The position numbers were made by a program, and so were the translations under genes. A stretch of DNA of 34,640 nt, from contig NZ_JHYO01000034.1 of NCBI RefSeq assembly GCF_000688235.1, forward strand, positions 1 through 34,640, given 5' to 3'. Of this stretch, positions 1 through 8,630 are shown piece by piece (the stretch's first letter is position 1; every line of letters starts with the position of its first letter). The notes beneath the pieces are model-generated. The model was not told where the DNA came from. It was given only the letters and a program-made list of their open reading frames with translations, and made no database searches. Source of the stretch: Terasakiella pusilla DSM 6293. GTDB lineage: Bacteria > Pseudomonadota > Alphaproteobacteria > Rhodospirillales > Terasakiellaceae.

Positions 1-284
1 GTTCTGACTTACGCTACGCTCCAGTCGCCACATCAGGACGACAATAATAGCCAGAAACTAACATAGCGGTTGGACCACCAAAGTGGGGCACGTCACTGAA
101 GAACATGCCGCTAGAAAAAGAGCAAAAACTACAAAAAGAAACCTCAACAAATCATCTCCTATAGAAAATTTCAGCAATAACTTAAACTACACCTTAAGTT
201 TGATGCAACAATTTAATATTGAGTTTATGGATATAACTTCAATTAAAGTTGAAGCTCTGTTCTCAGTCGCAAGAGGACAGACAC

Positions 285-602
285 ATGAAAGAATTTATCG
301 GGGCAATGATCCGCACCGGACGCAAAAACAAGGAAATGACACAGGAGGATTTAGCTGCTGTAGTCGATCTTAGCGTCCAAGCGATTTCCAATCTGGAACG
401 TGGCGAAACATTACCCAATTTGCAATCTCTTGTGGCCCTATCCAATGCCCTCAATATTCCAATCCAGAATTTCTTCACACAATCCGGAAACACACCTAGT
501 CGCGACAAAAAAGAAGCAGAAATTATCGGCCTACTCCATGAGTTAGACGACCGGTCTTTGGATATCGCTATCAAGCAAATTCAAGCTCTAAGAGACACTT
601 AA
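285..602 (+). CDS. XRE-family HTH transcriptional regulator
   Basis: Small DNA-binding protein of 105 residues. Residues about 5-60 form a Cro/C1-type helix-turn-helix: the segment MIRTGRKNKEMTQEDLAA is followed by the recognition region VQAISNLERGETLPNLQSL. The rest is a short charged tail. I chose the ATG at 285 because a purine-rich ribosome site (AAGAGGA, 271-277) lies about 8 bases upstream; an upstream in-frame TTG at 249 has no such site. It converges on the TPR gene next door with a gap of 17 bases. Its target is unknown. Such short XRE proteins are often phage-type, toxin-antitoxin or island regulators, and I cannot choose among these from the sequence. Confidence 0.85.
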   Translation: MKEFIGAMIRTGRKNKEMTQEDLAAVVDLSVQAISNLERGETLPNLQSLVALSNALNIPIQNFFTQSGNTPSRDKKEAEIIGLLHELDDRSLDIAIKQIQALRDT

Positions 603-619
603 TGTTGCTATTTGGCTCT

Positions 620-1618
620 CTACAAGCTCAGCCATGGAAAGATTGTATTACCATATTTATCTTGGCGCGGTTGAACAATCTCCTTCGATAACTGATCATC
701 TATCGCCTTTTCAAAATTCTGCATTTCATCGACGATCTCTCCACGACGATTAAAATCACGCACCCAGTTTAACTCGTCCTGATACTCTAAAAATTGCGCC
801 CTCTCGCGCAAAACTTTTGGCTGATTAAACAACCAGCGAATGAACAGAATATATTCATAATTCTCATACCATATTTCTAAGTACTGCTCTGCATACTCAA
901 TTGCTAAATTTGTTTCTGAGAAATTATTACTATGCCAAACTGCTAATGGAATGGGAGATGGGGTTCCTGTGAGAACTTCAGCGATATAGGGATTTGAGAT
1001 ATACCCCTTTCGTAATTGAGTGGCTGCACTTATCCAATCGCCTTCTATCAAATCAATCAAAGCAAGTTCATATTGAAATGGTGGATATGAAAAAGCGCTT
1101 TCAACCAGAATTTCACGTGCCTTAATAAATTTCCCTTGTCGTACATACTCAGGGCCAATCAGAAAACGAATGCCGAGATTGTCATCGGGATTTAGTCTCA
1201 ATGACTTCTCCATCGCATCAATGGCTTTTTTACGTCTTCCCAGTCTCATATAACATAATATTGAACCATGTAGGGCACGAAGAAATGGTCTATTTTCATA
1301 GTATCCCCATATGAGCTTCCCTTTATAAAATTCAGGAAGATGTTTTTCCCCTACCGTGATACCTTCTATGTGGTAATCTAATGCTTTTTTAGGCTTGCCT
1401 TGGTCCAATAGGGCGTATCCCAAATGTGCATATCCATCAATGAAATTTGGATATTTTACGATCAGTTCTTCTAAATTTTTTATATAATCAGCTTCAGAAA
1501 TTCTTCCCCCGTCACGAGAATCAAGAGCAATATTCAAAGCCTCTCCGGCCAGTTCATATTTTCTTTCAGGCCACTGAAAATAACCTTCCTCATTTAAATC
1601 AATAAACTCAATGGTCAT
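620..1618 (-). CDS. TPR-repeat protein, function unknown
   Basis: Predicted cytoplasmic protein of 332 residues with no signal peptide. The middle carries tetratricopeptide-like helix pairs, for example around YAHLGYALLDQGKPKKALDY and YMRLGRRKKAIDAMEKSLRL followed by NPDD, so it is probably a protein-binding scaffold. The C-terminal third is helical, rich in aromatic and acidic residues, and I do not recognise it. The ATG at 1618 is preferred over an upstream TTG at 1624 because a GAAGGAG ribosome site sits 9 bases before it. It is transcribed alone, convergent with the XRE gene. No catalytic motif was seen, so no biochemical role is proposed. Confidence 0.8.
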   Translation of the reverse strand: MTIEFIDLNEEGYFQWPERKYELAGEALNIALDSRDGGRISEADYIKNLEELIVKYPNFIDGYAHLGYALLDQGKPKKALDYHIEGITVGEKHLPEFYKGKLIWGYYENRPFLRALHGSILCYMRLGRRKKAIDAMEKSLRLNPDDNLGIRFLIGPEYVRQGKFIKAREILVESAFSYPPFQYELALIDLIEGDWISAATQLRKGYISNPYIAEVLTGTPSPIPLAVWHSNNFSETNLAIEYAEQYLEIWYENYEYILFIRWLFNQPKVLRERAQFLEYQDELNWVRDFNRRGEIVDEMQNFEKAIDDQLSKEIVQPRQDKYGNTIFPWLSL

Positions 1619-1735
1619 GGGCAAACGCTCCTTCGCCCTACACTCTCATTACAAACCAATTAATTGCCCCTTATTGTTCATTTCATTAGAAGAAAAAACA
1701 GAATCAAAAAGTGTCCTCACTGTATAATTTTCATG

Positions 1736-2005
1736 TCACGTTTTATCTGCTCCATCGAAATATACCTCTAACGATACTTTTCCTTCTACCTCAAGTTTAT
1801 TAAAATCTTCAAAATAGAAGTCCGCGGCATTATCCAGTATTCTTAAATATGATGGTTTTCTTGCTGTGAAACCTACTTTCAACATTCTTACTGCTTTTGC
1901 CAATGACGAGAGGATGATGACTTGGCATTGGTCACTAATCGCTTGATTTTGAGTTATAGCAGGAAAGAAAGTATCTAATTCAGATCTTATTTTTACAGCT
2001 TTCAC
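1736..2005 (-). CDS. Small protein repeating the last module of the multi-antitoxin protein; possible gene remnant
   Basis: 89 residues with a GTG start and no clear ribosome site. The last 30 residues (ADFYFEDFNKLEVEG then SLEVYF) align with the C-terminal HicB-like module of the neighbouring 374-residue protein (ADFYSKDLDKLETEG then SLEVYF), and the DNA is also recognisably similar between about 1745-1830 and 2335-2425. The N-terminal two thirds do not match anything I recognise. The same frame stays open upstream to a stop at about 2102, without an ATG, which suggests a 5'-truncated or rearranged copy. It is either a short standalone antitoxin-like protein or a decaying duplicate; I lean slightly to the latter. 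Confidence 0.45.
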   Translation of the reverse strand: MKAVKIRSELDTFFPAITQNQAISDQCQVIILSSLAKAVRMLKVGFTARKPSYLRILDNAADFYFEDFNKLEVEGKVSLEVYFDGADKT

Positions 2006-2101
2006 ATATCGACTTGCTTTGCGGCCTCTCCATCCAAGTATTTCAGGTAAAATGTGATGACGAATTTGAGTAGCCGATAATGGGTGAACTACAGTAAACC
2101 T

Positions 2102-2254
2102 TTAAAGATTAATGCGTATCCTTGCTCTCAATGCTAGGAGCAACAGCATCAAAGCGAATGCCAGAGCTATACTATTCGTTAGCAAAGCATATAAGATTGC
2201 CATCAAAGAAAAAACTAATAGATAAAAAAAGATTTTAGAATGAAGGTCGGTCAC
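2102..2254 (-). CDS. Small two-helix membrane peptide, translationally coupled
   Basis: 50-codon frame beginning with GTG at 2254. The GTG overlaps the TGA stop of the upstream gene in a GTGA junction, and the frame ends with TAA at 2102-2104. The peptide begins VTDLHSKIFF. It contains two hydrophobic stretches, about residues 8-25 and 29-42, separated by LTNSIA, and ends in a basic tail (RARIRI). A purine-rich tract lies just upstream inside the preceding gene. Seen: hydrophobic composition and the overlap. Inferred: a small inner-membrane protein co-translated with the antitoxin-like protein. It could be a membrane-acting toxin, an accessory peptide or a fortuitous frame; no homologue is recognised. 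Confidence 0.5.
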   Translation of the reverse strand: MTDLHSKIFFYLLVFSLMAILYALLTNSIALAFALMLLLLALRARIRINL

Positions 2255-3375
2255 AATTTTTCTTTTCTCATAGGGCCATCATTAAACGACTCAGGTACGT
2301 TGTCTGGATCAATCTGGTTCACAAGGTCTTTTTGACCTATCTCACCGAAATATACCTCCAATGATATTCCACCTTCAGTTTCTAATTTATCCAAATCTTT
2401 GGAATAGAAGTCTGCCCCACCACCATTGGCGAGATCAATAAACTCGCCTCTGAACATATTGATTTCAAGATCAAAAGTTATAGTCGCTTTATGTCCATCT
2501 ATTTCCATCACATATGATTTAAATTCATACTCTTCAATGGCCTCTTGTTTGGTGGCCTTGCGAACTTCTTCAAGAAAACTCTGATATGCTTTCAAAGCGT
2601 CTCGACCCTCTGAAATGGCTTGTTTAATAGTGTCACCGTCTGCAATGCAGCCGGGGTATTCAGGGAAGGAAATGAGGTAGCCACCACCGTCCTCTTCTGA
2701 GAGTGGGGACACTTCAAAACAGGGCATAGGCGCTTCTTGTACGTCATTATTATCAAATTCCCGAATTGATGCCTGTAACCGATCTGCATTCTTTAGCGAA
2801 CTTAAAAGGTGCTCTGTATCATCTCTCTTTTGTTGAATGTAATCATCAATCTCACAATTTCGTTGCAGATTGAGCCACAGTTCTTTTGATGTGCCAAATG
2901 CCTTGGATAGTTTATTGGCTAATTCTTTGGTCACAGGTATTGCACCAGCGAGGAAGGCGTCCATCTCTGCTGTGGTAAAACCCAACTTCTTTTTAACAAC
3001 CTCTTTATCGTAATCTTCGGCTAGAAATTCTTCTTGAACAATTGCAGAAGGTGGGGTTGAACGTCGAGATAAAAAGAGTTTTCGAATGGCTTCTCCGAAA
3101 GAACCAGCCTTGTCCAAACCCATAAAACCTTTAACAGCTTCCTCGTTCGTTAAAGGCTCAATTGGGTAATTTTCTTCCTCATATGCGACAATGAGATTTA
3201 CAAGAGCATTTAACTTGCGCCCCTCTGGTGTATCCTTTTGGGCTCCCCAAACCTTTTTTAGTTCCGCAAGGGCACGTACATATTCATCCTCAGATGAAAT
3301 TGCAAGATCGTCAAAGGCCTTAGCGTTTTCACCATCCCACTCAATGAAGCTAGCAAATGGATCAATATCATTCAT
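2251..3375 (-). CDS. Multi-domain antitoxin-like protein (HigA-type HTH plus two HicB-like domains)
   Basis: 374 residues. Residues 26-75 resemble the HigA/COG5499 N-terminal region (LNALVNLIVAYEEENYPI). Residues 110-180 resemble the HigA-type HTH antidote family (EEFLAEDY, then KELANKLSKAFGTSKELWLNLQ). Residues 216-272 resemble a HicB/UPF0150 domain (GGGYLISFPEYPGCIADGDT). Residues 283-345 resemble the second HicB type (COG4226; MFRGEFIDLANGGGADFY). These families are normally separate antitoxins of about 70-130 residues that pair with HigB or HicA toxins. Neither toxin is encoded beside it. The ATG has an AGGG site 8-11 bases upstream. The gene overlaps the small membrane peptide by four bases. 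Role inferred: a DNA-binding and autoregulating antitoxin or immunity-like regulator. The four-module reading rests on motif recall, not a profile search. Confidence 0.75.
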   Translation of the reverse strand: MNDIDPFASFIEWDGENAKAFDDLAISSEDEYVRALAELKKVWGAQKDTPEGRKLNALVNLIVAYEEENYPIEPLTNEEAVKGFMGLDKAGSFGEAIRKLFLSRRSTPPSAIVQEEFLAEDYDKEVVKKKLGFTTAEMDAFLAGAIPVTKELANKLSKAFGTSKELWLNLQRNCEIDDYIQQKRDDTEHLLSSLKNADRLQASIREFDNNDVQEAPMPCFEVSPLSEEDGGGYLISFPEYPGCIADGDTIKQAISEGRDALKAYQSFLEEVRKATKQEAIEEYEFKSYVMEIDGHKATITFDLEINMFRGEFIDLANGGGADFYSKDLDKLETEGGISLEVYFGEIGQKDLVNQIDPDNVPESFNDGPMRKEKL

Positions 3376-3489
3376 ATTTTTTCCCTATGTATGGTACCCC
3401 TATCTCAAGTTCGTTATTGGGATTAAATGTTTATTTACTTAATGCTGGAAACGCACTGCCCGGCCTTAGACGCTCAAACACCAACTGAT

Positions 3490-4284
3490 TTACGTAAGAG
3501 ACTCATACTCAGTTTTGACTACTTCCAACCGGGCACCGTTTTCCTTTAACCCCCATCGTCGACTGAAGAAGAATTCTAAGGCTTTTCTGGTTTCGACACG
3601 CATGAGCTCTCCATCAAAACCAAATTCTCTACGTACAACTTTAGCTTGCTCTTTTGAAAGACTTGCTTTAGGACGCAACCAAATTACAGCCTTCGTGTTC
3701 CAATCAATATCCCTAGGAAGTTCTTCTAGAATTTTCTTCTGATCAAAGGAGCTATTTAGACTGATCCGTATCGGCAGATAGTTTCGATACTCATCATGCT
3801 TAAAGCTGAATGCACGGAAATGAACGCTTTCCCCATCTGATGTAAATCGTACCGGAGCAACCCATTGCCCTTCGTCAAGTCCTGATGACATTGATGTATA
3901 TTGAATGTGAAGTGCGCAACCAGCCCCCATAGCTTGATATAGTCGAGAGACAGTCAACGGGTCAGCCTTCCGCTCTGGTCGAGGCAGAATCGCTGAAACA
4001 GCACAGTTATCTTGCTCTGCGACAACTTCAAATGCTTCTTTTAACGTTGATGGCAAAAGCGGTTTGTGCTCATCGACTACAATATAACTTTTTCGCCCGT
4101 TGTCGTAACAAGGCGGGCGCACAGCCAAATCCAAATAGGTTTTAAAATCAAGCGCGGCCTGAGCTTCCGATATTCCAAAGCGTTCAACGAGATTGCGACG
4201 ATTGGCCAGTCCACGCCAAGTGAAACAGCGGTCCAGAAAAATCAGGCGCTCCCGTTGAGCATATTTTAAATCATCAAACGACAT
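3490..4284 (-). CDS. HTH-WYL transcriptional regulator, CapW/BrxR type
   Basis: 264 residues from the ATG at 4284; the longer open frame to 4440 would run into the divergent sbcD gene. Residues about 8-70 form a winged helix (AQRERLIFLDRCFTWRGLAN, then ERFGISEAQAALDFKTYLDL). Residues about 105-180 form the WYL domain (LHIQYTSMSSG, then WVAPVRF, FRAFSFKHDEYRNYLP). A WCX-like tail follows (IDWNTKAVIWLRPKASLSKEQ, ALEFFFSRRWGL). This matches the CapW/BrxR family, ligand-responsive repressors that sit divergently beside CBASS, BREX and other phage-defence operons. Here the divergent operon is sbcDC plus two more genes, with 76 bases between starts holding a strong repeat. Its ligand is unknown; WYL domains are known to sense nucleic acids or nucleotides. 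Confidence 0.85.
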   Translation of the reverse strand: MSFDDLKYAQRERLIFLDRCFTWRGLANRRNLVERFGISEAQAALDFKTYLDLAVRPPCYDNGRKSYIVVDEHKPLLPSTLKEAFEVVAEQDNCAVSAILPRPERKADPLTVSRLYQAMGAGCALHIQYTSMSSGLDEGQWVAPVRFTSDGESVHFRAFSFKHDEYRNYLPIRISLNSSFDQKKILEELPRDIDWNTKAVIWLRPKASLSKEQAKVVRREFGFDGELMRVETRKALEFFFSRRWGLKENGARLEVVKTEYESLT

Positions 4285-4317
4285 AAACCATTCTTTACTT
4301 GACTCCCCCCGTCCTGT

Positions 4318-4351
4318 CCATATATTTTTTATACGTATATTTTTTATATGG
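4318..4351. promoter_or_regulatory. Candidate operator of the WYL regulator in the sbcDC promoter
   Basis: The sequence reads CCA, then TATATTTTTTATA (4321-4333), CG, TATATTTTTTATA again (4336-4348), then TGG. The two 13-bp copies are identical, the centre TATACGTATA is palindromic, and the flanks CCA/TGG are also inverted. It lies in the 76-bp gap between the WYL regulator and sbcD, where CapW/BrxR operators normally occur, and the AT-rich tract could include a -10 element for sbcD. Operator function is inferred. Confidence 0.6.
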
Positions 4352-4360
4352 ATATGATAA

Positions 4361-5503
4361 ATGAAAATTCTGCACACATCCGATCTACATTTAGGCCGCC
4401 AATTTAACGGTATATCGCTAGACGAAGACCATGATGCCATTCTTGATCAAATCGTGCGTGCAGTTATCGACCACTCCATAGATGCCCTCATAATTGCCGG
4501 CGACATATTTGATAGAGCCTCACCACCTGCAACTGCCATTCGCAAATTCAATGGCTTTCTAGAGCAGATTGCCATGAATACAGACGCTGCCGTTATCATG
4601 ATCGCAGGCAACCACGATTCTGGAGATCGAATTGCATCCATGTCGATAATGACAGACAAAACCAGAGCTCATATTCGGGGAACTATCATTCCCAATGAAA
4701 CCCCACTCATTCTCAATGATGAACATGGCTTAGTTGCATTTACCGGATTACCTTTTTCATACGAATATGCTGCGCGTGAATGCTTTGAGGACGAGAATTT
4801 ACAAACACCTGAAGATGTCCTATCTGCCCAAATTTCATCGGCAAGAGCAAATATCCCGCAAGATGCCCGCTGGGTTTTAATTGCGCATGCTTTCGTATCG
4901 GGTGCTCATGACAGTGATGAAGAATGTTCCCTTACTCGAGTTGGAGGGATTGAAACCGTCCGTCCCGAAGTGTTTGAAGGAGCGCACTATGTAGCCCTTG
5001 GGCACCTTCATCGTCCTCAAAGTGTTGGAGCCGACCATATCCGATACTCTGGTGCGCCGCTGGCATTTGGGTTCGACGAAGCAAACTCTCAAAAATCAAT
5101 GTCTATGATTGAACTCGATAGAAACGGTATCTCCAAGGTCGAAAACATACCGTTCTTACCTATACGGGAGGTTCGTGTCCTGAAGGGGAAACATGCTGAA
5201 TTACTTCTTGTAGAACCATCAAGAGATTTTATCAAAGCTATTCTTACAGATGGTACTCCTGTCATTGACGCTATGAAGCGCTTGCGCGATATATTTCCGA
5301 ACGTCTGTGATTTGACCTACGAAAGAAATGAGAAGTCTCCTGATACAAAGTCGTTTACGGGCGGCCCAACTGCCGCAGCTAGCCCCACCGATGTCATTAA
5401 TAGCTTTTTGCAAACAATTCGAACTGATCCTTTAAATGAAGCTGAACATAATATTATCGCCAATGTTCTTTTAGACATTCAACAAGGAGAGGATGCGGCA
5501 TGA
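4361..5503 (+). CDS. sbcD: Exonuclease subunit SbcD (Mre11-type nuclease)
   Basis: 380 residues. The calcineurin-like phosphoesterase motifs that bind two Mn ions are in order: DLHLGR (D8, H10), GDIFDR (D48), GNHDS (N84, H85), IAHAF (H176) and GHLH (H215, H217). With SbcC it forms a complex that opens hairpin and protein-blocked DNA ends by double-strand exonuclease and endonuclease cuts. The length is usual for SbcD. The TGA overlaps the sbcC ATG (ATGA), so the two are co-translated. A weak GGA ribosome site lies 8 bases before the ATG. It is the first gene of a four-gene operon facing the CapW/BrxR-type regulator, which is unusual for a housekeeping sbcDC pair. Confidence 0.95.
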   Translation: MKILHTSDLHLGRQFNGISLDEDHDAILDQIVRAVIDHSIDALIIAGDIFDRASPPATAIRKFNGFLEQIAMNTDAAVIMIAGNHDSGDRIASMSIMTDKTRAHIRGTIIPNETPLILNDEHGLVAFTGLPFSYEYAARECFEDENLQTPEDVLSAQISSARANIPQDARWVLIAHAFVSGAHDSDEECSLTRVGGIETVRPEVFEGAHYVALGHLHRPQSVGADHIRYSGAPLAFGFDEANSQKSMSMIELDRNGISKVENIPFLPIREVRVLKGKHAELLLVEPSRDFIKAILTDGTPVIDAMKRLRDIFPNVCDLTYERNEKSPDTKSFTGGPTAAASPTDVINSFLQTIRTDPLNEAEHNIIANVLLDIQQGEDAA

Positions 5504-8500
5504 GACCTTTACGCTTAACCATGCAGGCCTTGGGCCCCTATTCTAGCCGCGAGGTAATTGACTTTCGAGATGCCGTAGAAGCGGGACTTTTTGGTATCTA
5601 TGGACCGACAGGATCAGGTAAATCAACGATCTTCAGTGCGATGACATTCGCACTGTTTGGTGAAACTGCAAAGTCAGAGCAGGACACATCATCCCTACGA
5701 TCCGACCACGCTGCAACGAATCTCGTAACTGAAGTCGAGTTTGTATTCGATATTGGCGAAAGTCGCTTTGTCGTTCTGCGCAGGCCAGACCAAGCTCGAC
5801 CTAAGCTACGTGGGGAAGGTGTAACACAAAGCAAACATGAAGCCTTTCTATTTGATGCAACTGGCTTAGCACTTGATGAAATTAACGACATTCAACGTGG
5901 AAAAATTATTGCAGAAAAGAAGGTCCGCACCGTTGACTTAGCAATAGAAGATTTACTTGGGTACGGGTCAGAACAATTTCGCCAAATTGTTCTCTTGCCA
6001 CAAGGTCGATTTGAAAAGTTTCTCTCTGCAAAAACCAAGGAACGCCTCGAGATTTTAAGAGATTTATTTGATGTATCCATTTACCGGAAAATTACAGAAA
6101 AGCTATGGGCTGACGCCGAAACGGTAAAACAGCGAGTACGCGAAGAACGAGAAATATGTAGCCGCCGCCTTAGCTCAGAAGGCTTTGAAAGTACCGATGC
6201 AATGAATTCGGGAATAATTGAGGCCAGCGAACATTTCTCGCAATTACAAAAAAATGAAAAGTCAGCCCGTGCCCATCTGGCTAAAGCACGAGAAACCCTA
6301 TTAGCTAATGAAAAGCTAGAGGCCAAATTCAAAACTTCTGAAGATGCGCAAGAAGCCTTGGCCAAATTACAAGAAAACAAAGGCATCATGGGAAATCTAA
6401 AGGAACAAGTAATAAAAGCTGAGAAAGCCAGACTGCTCCTTGATGTCGAAAGTACCCTCACTGAGGCCACCAATAGCGTTGAGGCCGCTGAAGAAAAACT
6501 CAAAACCGCCCAGACAGCGTTCGCAAAAGCAAAAGAAATCTCAGCTACTGCCACTGAAGCTTTGAAACGTGAGGAAGAACAAGCCAGCGAGATTGATGAT
6601 CTTGGAAAAGACCTTGAAAATCTCAAGCGCTACGGCCAAACACTTGAAAAAGCTGAAGACCTGGATACAAAACTTAAAAATGCACAGACAGCAGAACAAA
6701 AAGCATTCAAAGAATTCCAGGACGCTCAAAATCAGGTAACTGAATATCACAACAAAAAACAGAAAAAAACAGAAGCATTCAAAGCGGCGCAGAAGATTGA
6801 GCAACAACGGATAAGCATAAATACTCGCTTGACCGAGTTACAGAATAGCCTTTCTGCAGCTAAGACCTATGAAAAGGCTAAAGCTAAGGTAGCCGCTTCA
6901 ACAAAAAGCTTTGTGGAGCTGTCATCCACATATGAAATCGTAAAAGAAGCTGAACATACAGCTCGTACAGAATTCGAATTTGCTGAGAATAATCTCTCCG
7001 AGGCACAAGCGCTTCATCTCGCCTCAAAACTATCCGATGGCGAACCTTGCCCAGTGTGTGGGGCGACTGATCACCCAAATCTGGCAACAGGCGATGTCGA
7101 AAATTTAGGTTTAGACCAAACGTTTCGCGATACGAAGTCTGCCTGGGAGAAAGCAGACCAGGCTGTCCGAAAAGCCGTGCAGGAAGTGGCTGGGGCAAAA
7201 AGACAGTTGGCTATCCATAAGGAAGGCCTGGCCGAACTTCAGATACCCAAAGAAAGCTCAGCCGCCATTCAAGAGCAGGTAAATTCAACAATGGAGGCGT
7301 TGGAGAACCTCGGACCTGAAACAGATATCTCCGAAGAAGAATCCAAAATTGACCACTTAGCCAATGAGATATCTAGCTTGGGAGTTAAACGTGATGCCTT
7401 GCTTGAGGAACACTCCAAAAAACAACAATCAACAGCCTCGGCTTTAGCACGACTGGAAGAGATGCTTGCGTCTATTCCAAAGAAATTGCGTGACCCTAAG
7501 GTACTTTCAGATCAAACCTATGACACCACTAACTCTCTGAATGCAAGACAAGAACGCAAGCGCGCTGTTGAAAAGTCTGCTACTGATGCCCGAGAAGGTT
7601 TGATCATTGCTGAACAAACGCTCAAGGCTGCAACAGCTACTCTTGAAGAATGCAATGAACGCAATAGACAAGCAGAAGAAGCTTTCAATGCACGACTAGA
7701 AAAATCAGAGCTCACGAGAAACGAATTTGTAAAGTTAAAGCCTGCTATAGAAAGTATAGATGAAGATCGTGCGACTATTGAAGAATATCACCGCAATCTT
7801 AAAAATGCAGAAGAATTGGCAAAAGCCAAAGCTGATGAAATCCGCGAACAAGTCCGGCCTGACCTTGATGAATTCAGATCCAAACAAGATGAAGCCGAAA
7901 TTACTCATAACAATGCAACAGATCAGCGTGCTGGCGCAGAACAAAAGTTATCTCACTTAACTGCTTTACGCGATGAACTGGCTGACATACTGCGTAAACT
8001 TGAAGCAGAAGAAGAAGCTGCCGGGCCACTGCGTAATCTCGCAGCTCTTACAAAAGGTGACAATCAGCAAAAGCTCGACCTCGAGACTTTCGCTATCGGG
8101 GCAATGTTTGATCAAGTGCTTGGTGCGGCCAACCTGAGGCTCGGTCCAATGACAGCCAACCGATACCATCTTGAACGAGATCTTGAAGGTGCAGGACGAG
8201 GGCGCAGAGGTTTAGGAATCCAAGTCTTCGATGCTTATACAGGAAAAACACGTCCAACTTCGACACTGTCTGGTGGCGAGACCTTCATTGCCGCACTCGC
8301 ACTGGCTCTTGGTTTAGCTGATATCGTCGAAAGCAACAGCGGAAAGGTTCGGCTGGACACTATTTTCATTGATGAGGGATTTGGCAGCCTAGATACAGAG
8401 AATGGGGCTGGAACTCTGGATCAAGTTCTCAATGTCTTAAATACGCTGGTTAGTCAAAACCGTGCTGTTGGTTTGATTTCGCATGTACCACTCGTACAGG

Positions 8501-8574
8501 AAGCTGTGCCGAATGGTTTCTATGTACGGAAGAGCTTAACAGAAAGCACCGTTGAAATGCGCGGGCATATATAA
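5500..8574 (+). CDS. sbcC: Exonuclease subunit SbcC (Rad50-type SMC ATPase)
   Basis: 1024 residues, close to the family's usual length. Walker A is GPTGSGKST (residues 35-43). A long coiled coil rich in Lys, Glu and Ala occupies about 200-480 and 550-840. The zinc hook CPVCG (C517, C520) lies at the coil tip. The signature LSGGE is at about 923 and Walker B with the catalytic Glu (IFIDEGFGSLD) at about 955. It tethers DNA ends and drives the SbcD nuclease by ATP hydrolysis. It overlaps sbcD by four bases. All motifs are intact, so the complex should be active. Whether this is the cell's only sbcDC or a second, island-borne copy cannot be told from one window. Confidence 0.95.
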   Translation: MRPLRLTMQALGPYSSREVIDFRDAVEAGLFGIYGPTGSGKSTIFSAMTFALFGETAKSEQDTSSLRSDHAATNLVTEVEFVFDIGESRFVVLRRPDQARPKLRGEGVTQSKHEAFLFDATGLALDEINDIQRGKIIAEKKVRTVDLAIEDLLGYGSEQFRQIVLLPQGRFEKFLSAKTKERLEILRDLFDVSIYRKITEKLWADAETVKQRVREEREICSRRLSSEGFESTDAMNSGIIEASEHFSQLQKNEKSARAHLAKARETLLANEKLEAKFKTSEDAQEALAKLQENKGIMGNLKEQVIKAEKARLLLDVESTLTEATNSVEAAEEKLKTAQTAFAKAKEISATATEALKREEEQASEIDDLGKDLENLKRYGQTLEKAEDLDTKLKNAQTAEQKAFKEFQDAQNQVTEYHNKKQKKTEAFKAAQKIEQQRISINTRLTELQNSLSAAKTYEKAKAKVAASTKSFVELSSTYEIVKEAEHTARTEFEFAENNLSEAQALHLASKLSDGEPCPVCGATDHPNLATGDVENLGLDQTFRDTKSAWEKADQAVRKAVQEVAGAKRQLAIHKEGLAELQIPKESSAAIQEQVNSTMEALENLGPETDISEEESKIDHLANEISSLGVKRDALLEEHSKKQQSTASALARLEEMLASIPKKLRDPKVLSDQTYDTTNSLNARQERKRAVEKSATDAREGLIIAEQTLKAATATLEECNERNRQAEEAFNARLEKSELTRNEFVKLKPAIESIDEDRATIEEYHRNLKNAEELAKAKADEIREQVRPDLDEFRSKQDEAEITHNNATDQRAGAEQKLSHLTALRDELADILRKLEAEEEAAGPLRNLAALTKGDNQQKLDLETFAIGAMFDQVLGAANLRLGPMTANRYHLERDLEGAGRGRRGLGIQVFDAYTGKTRPTSTLSGGETFIAALALALGLADIVESNSGKVRLDTIFIDEGFGSLDTENGAGTLDQVLNVLNTLVSQNRAVGLISHVPLVQEAVPNGFYVRKSLTESTVEMRGHI

Positions 8575-8630
8575 CGACAGCTCCAAAACAGCAAACATTA
8601 CTACTTTCAATAACCGGGCTGGGAAGCATC

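Noticed and set aside
1-66. Open frames at the left edge, including a hydrophobic minus-strand frame running off the window
   Set aside because: Too short to identify, and no start signal; could be the end of a neighbouring gene but cannot be supported.
83-373. 96-codon frame on the plus strand overlapping the XRE gene
   Set aside because: It overlaps the well-supported HTH gene in another frame, has no ribosome site and its sequence resembles nothing.
6081-6626. 181-codon minus-strand frame inside sbcC
   Set aside because: Antisense to a highly charged coiled coil; Ser/Phe/Arg-rich composition is the expected shadow of Lys/Glu/Ala codons.
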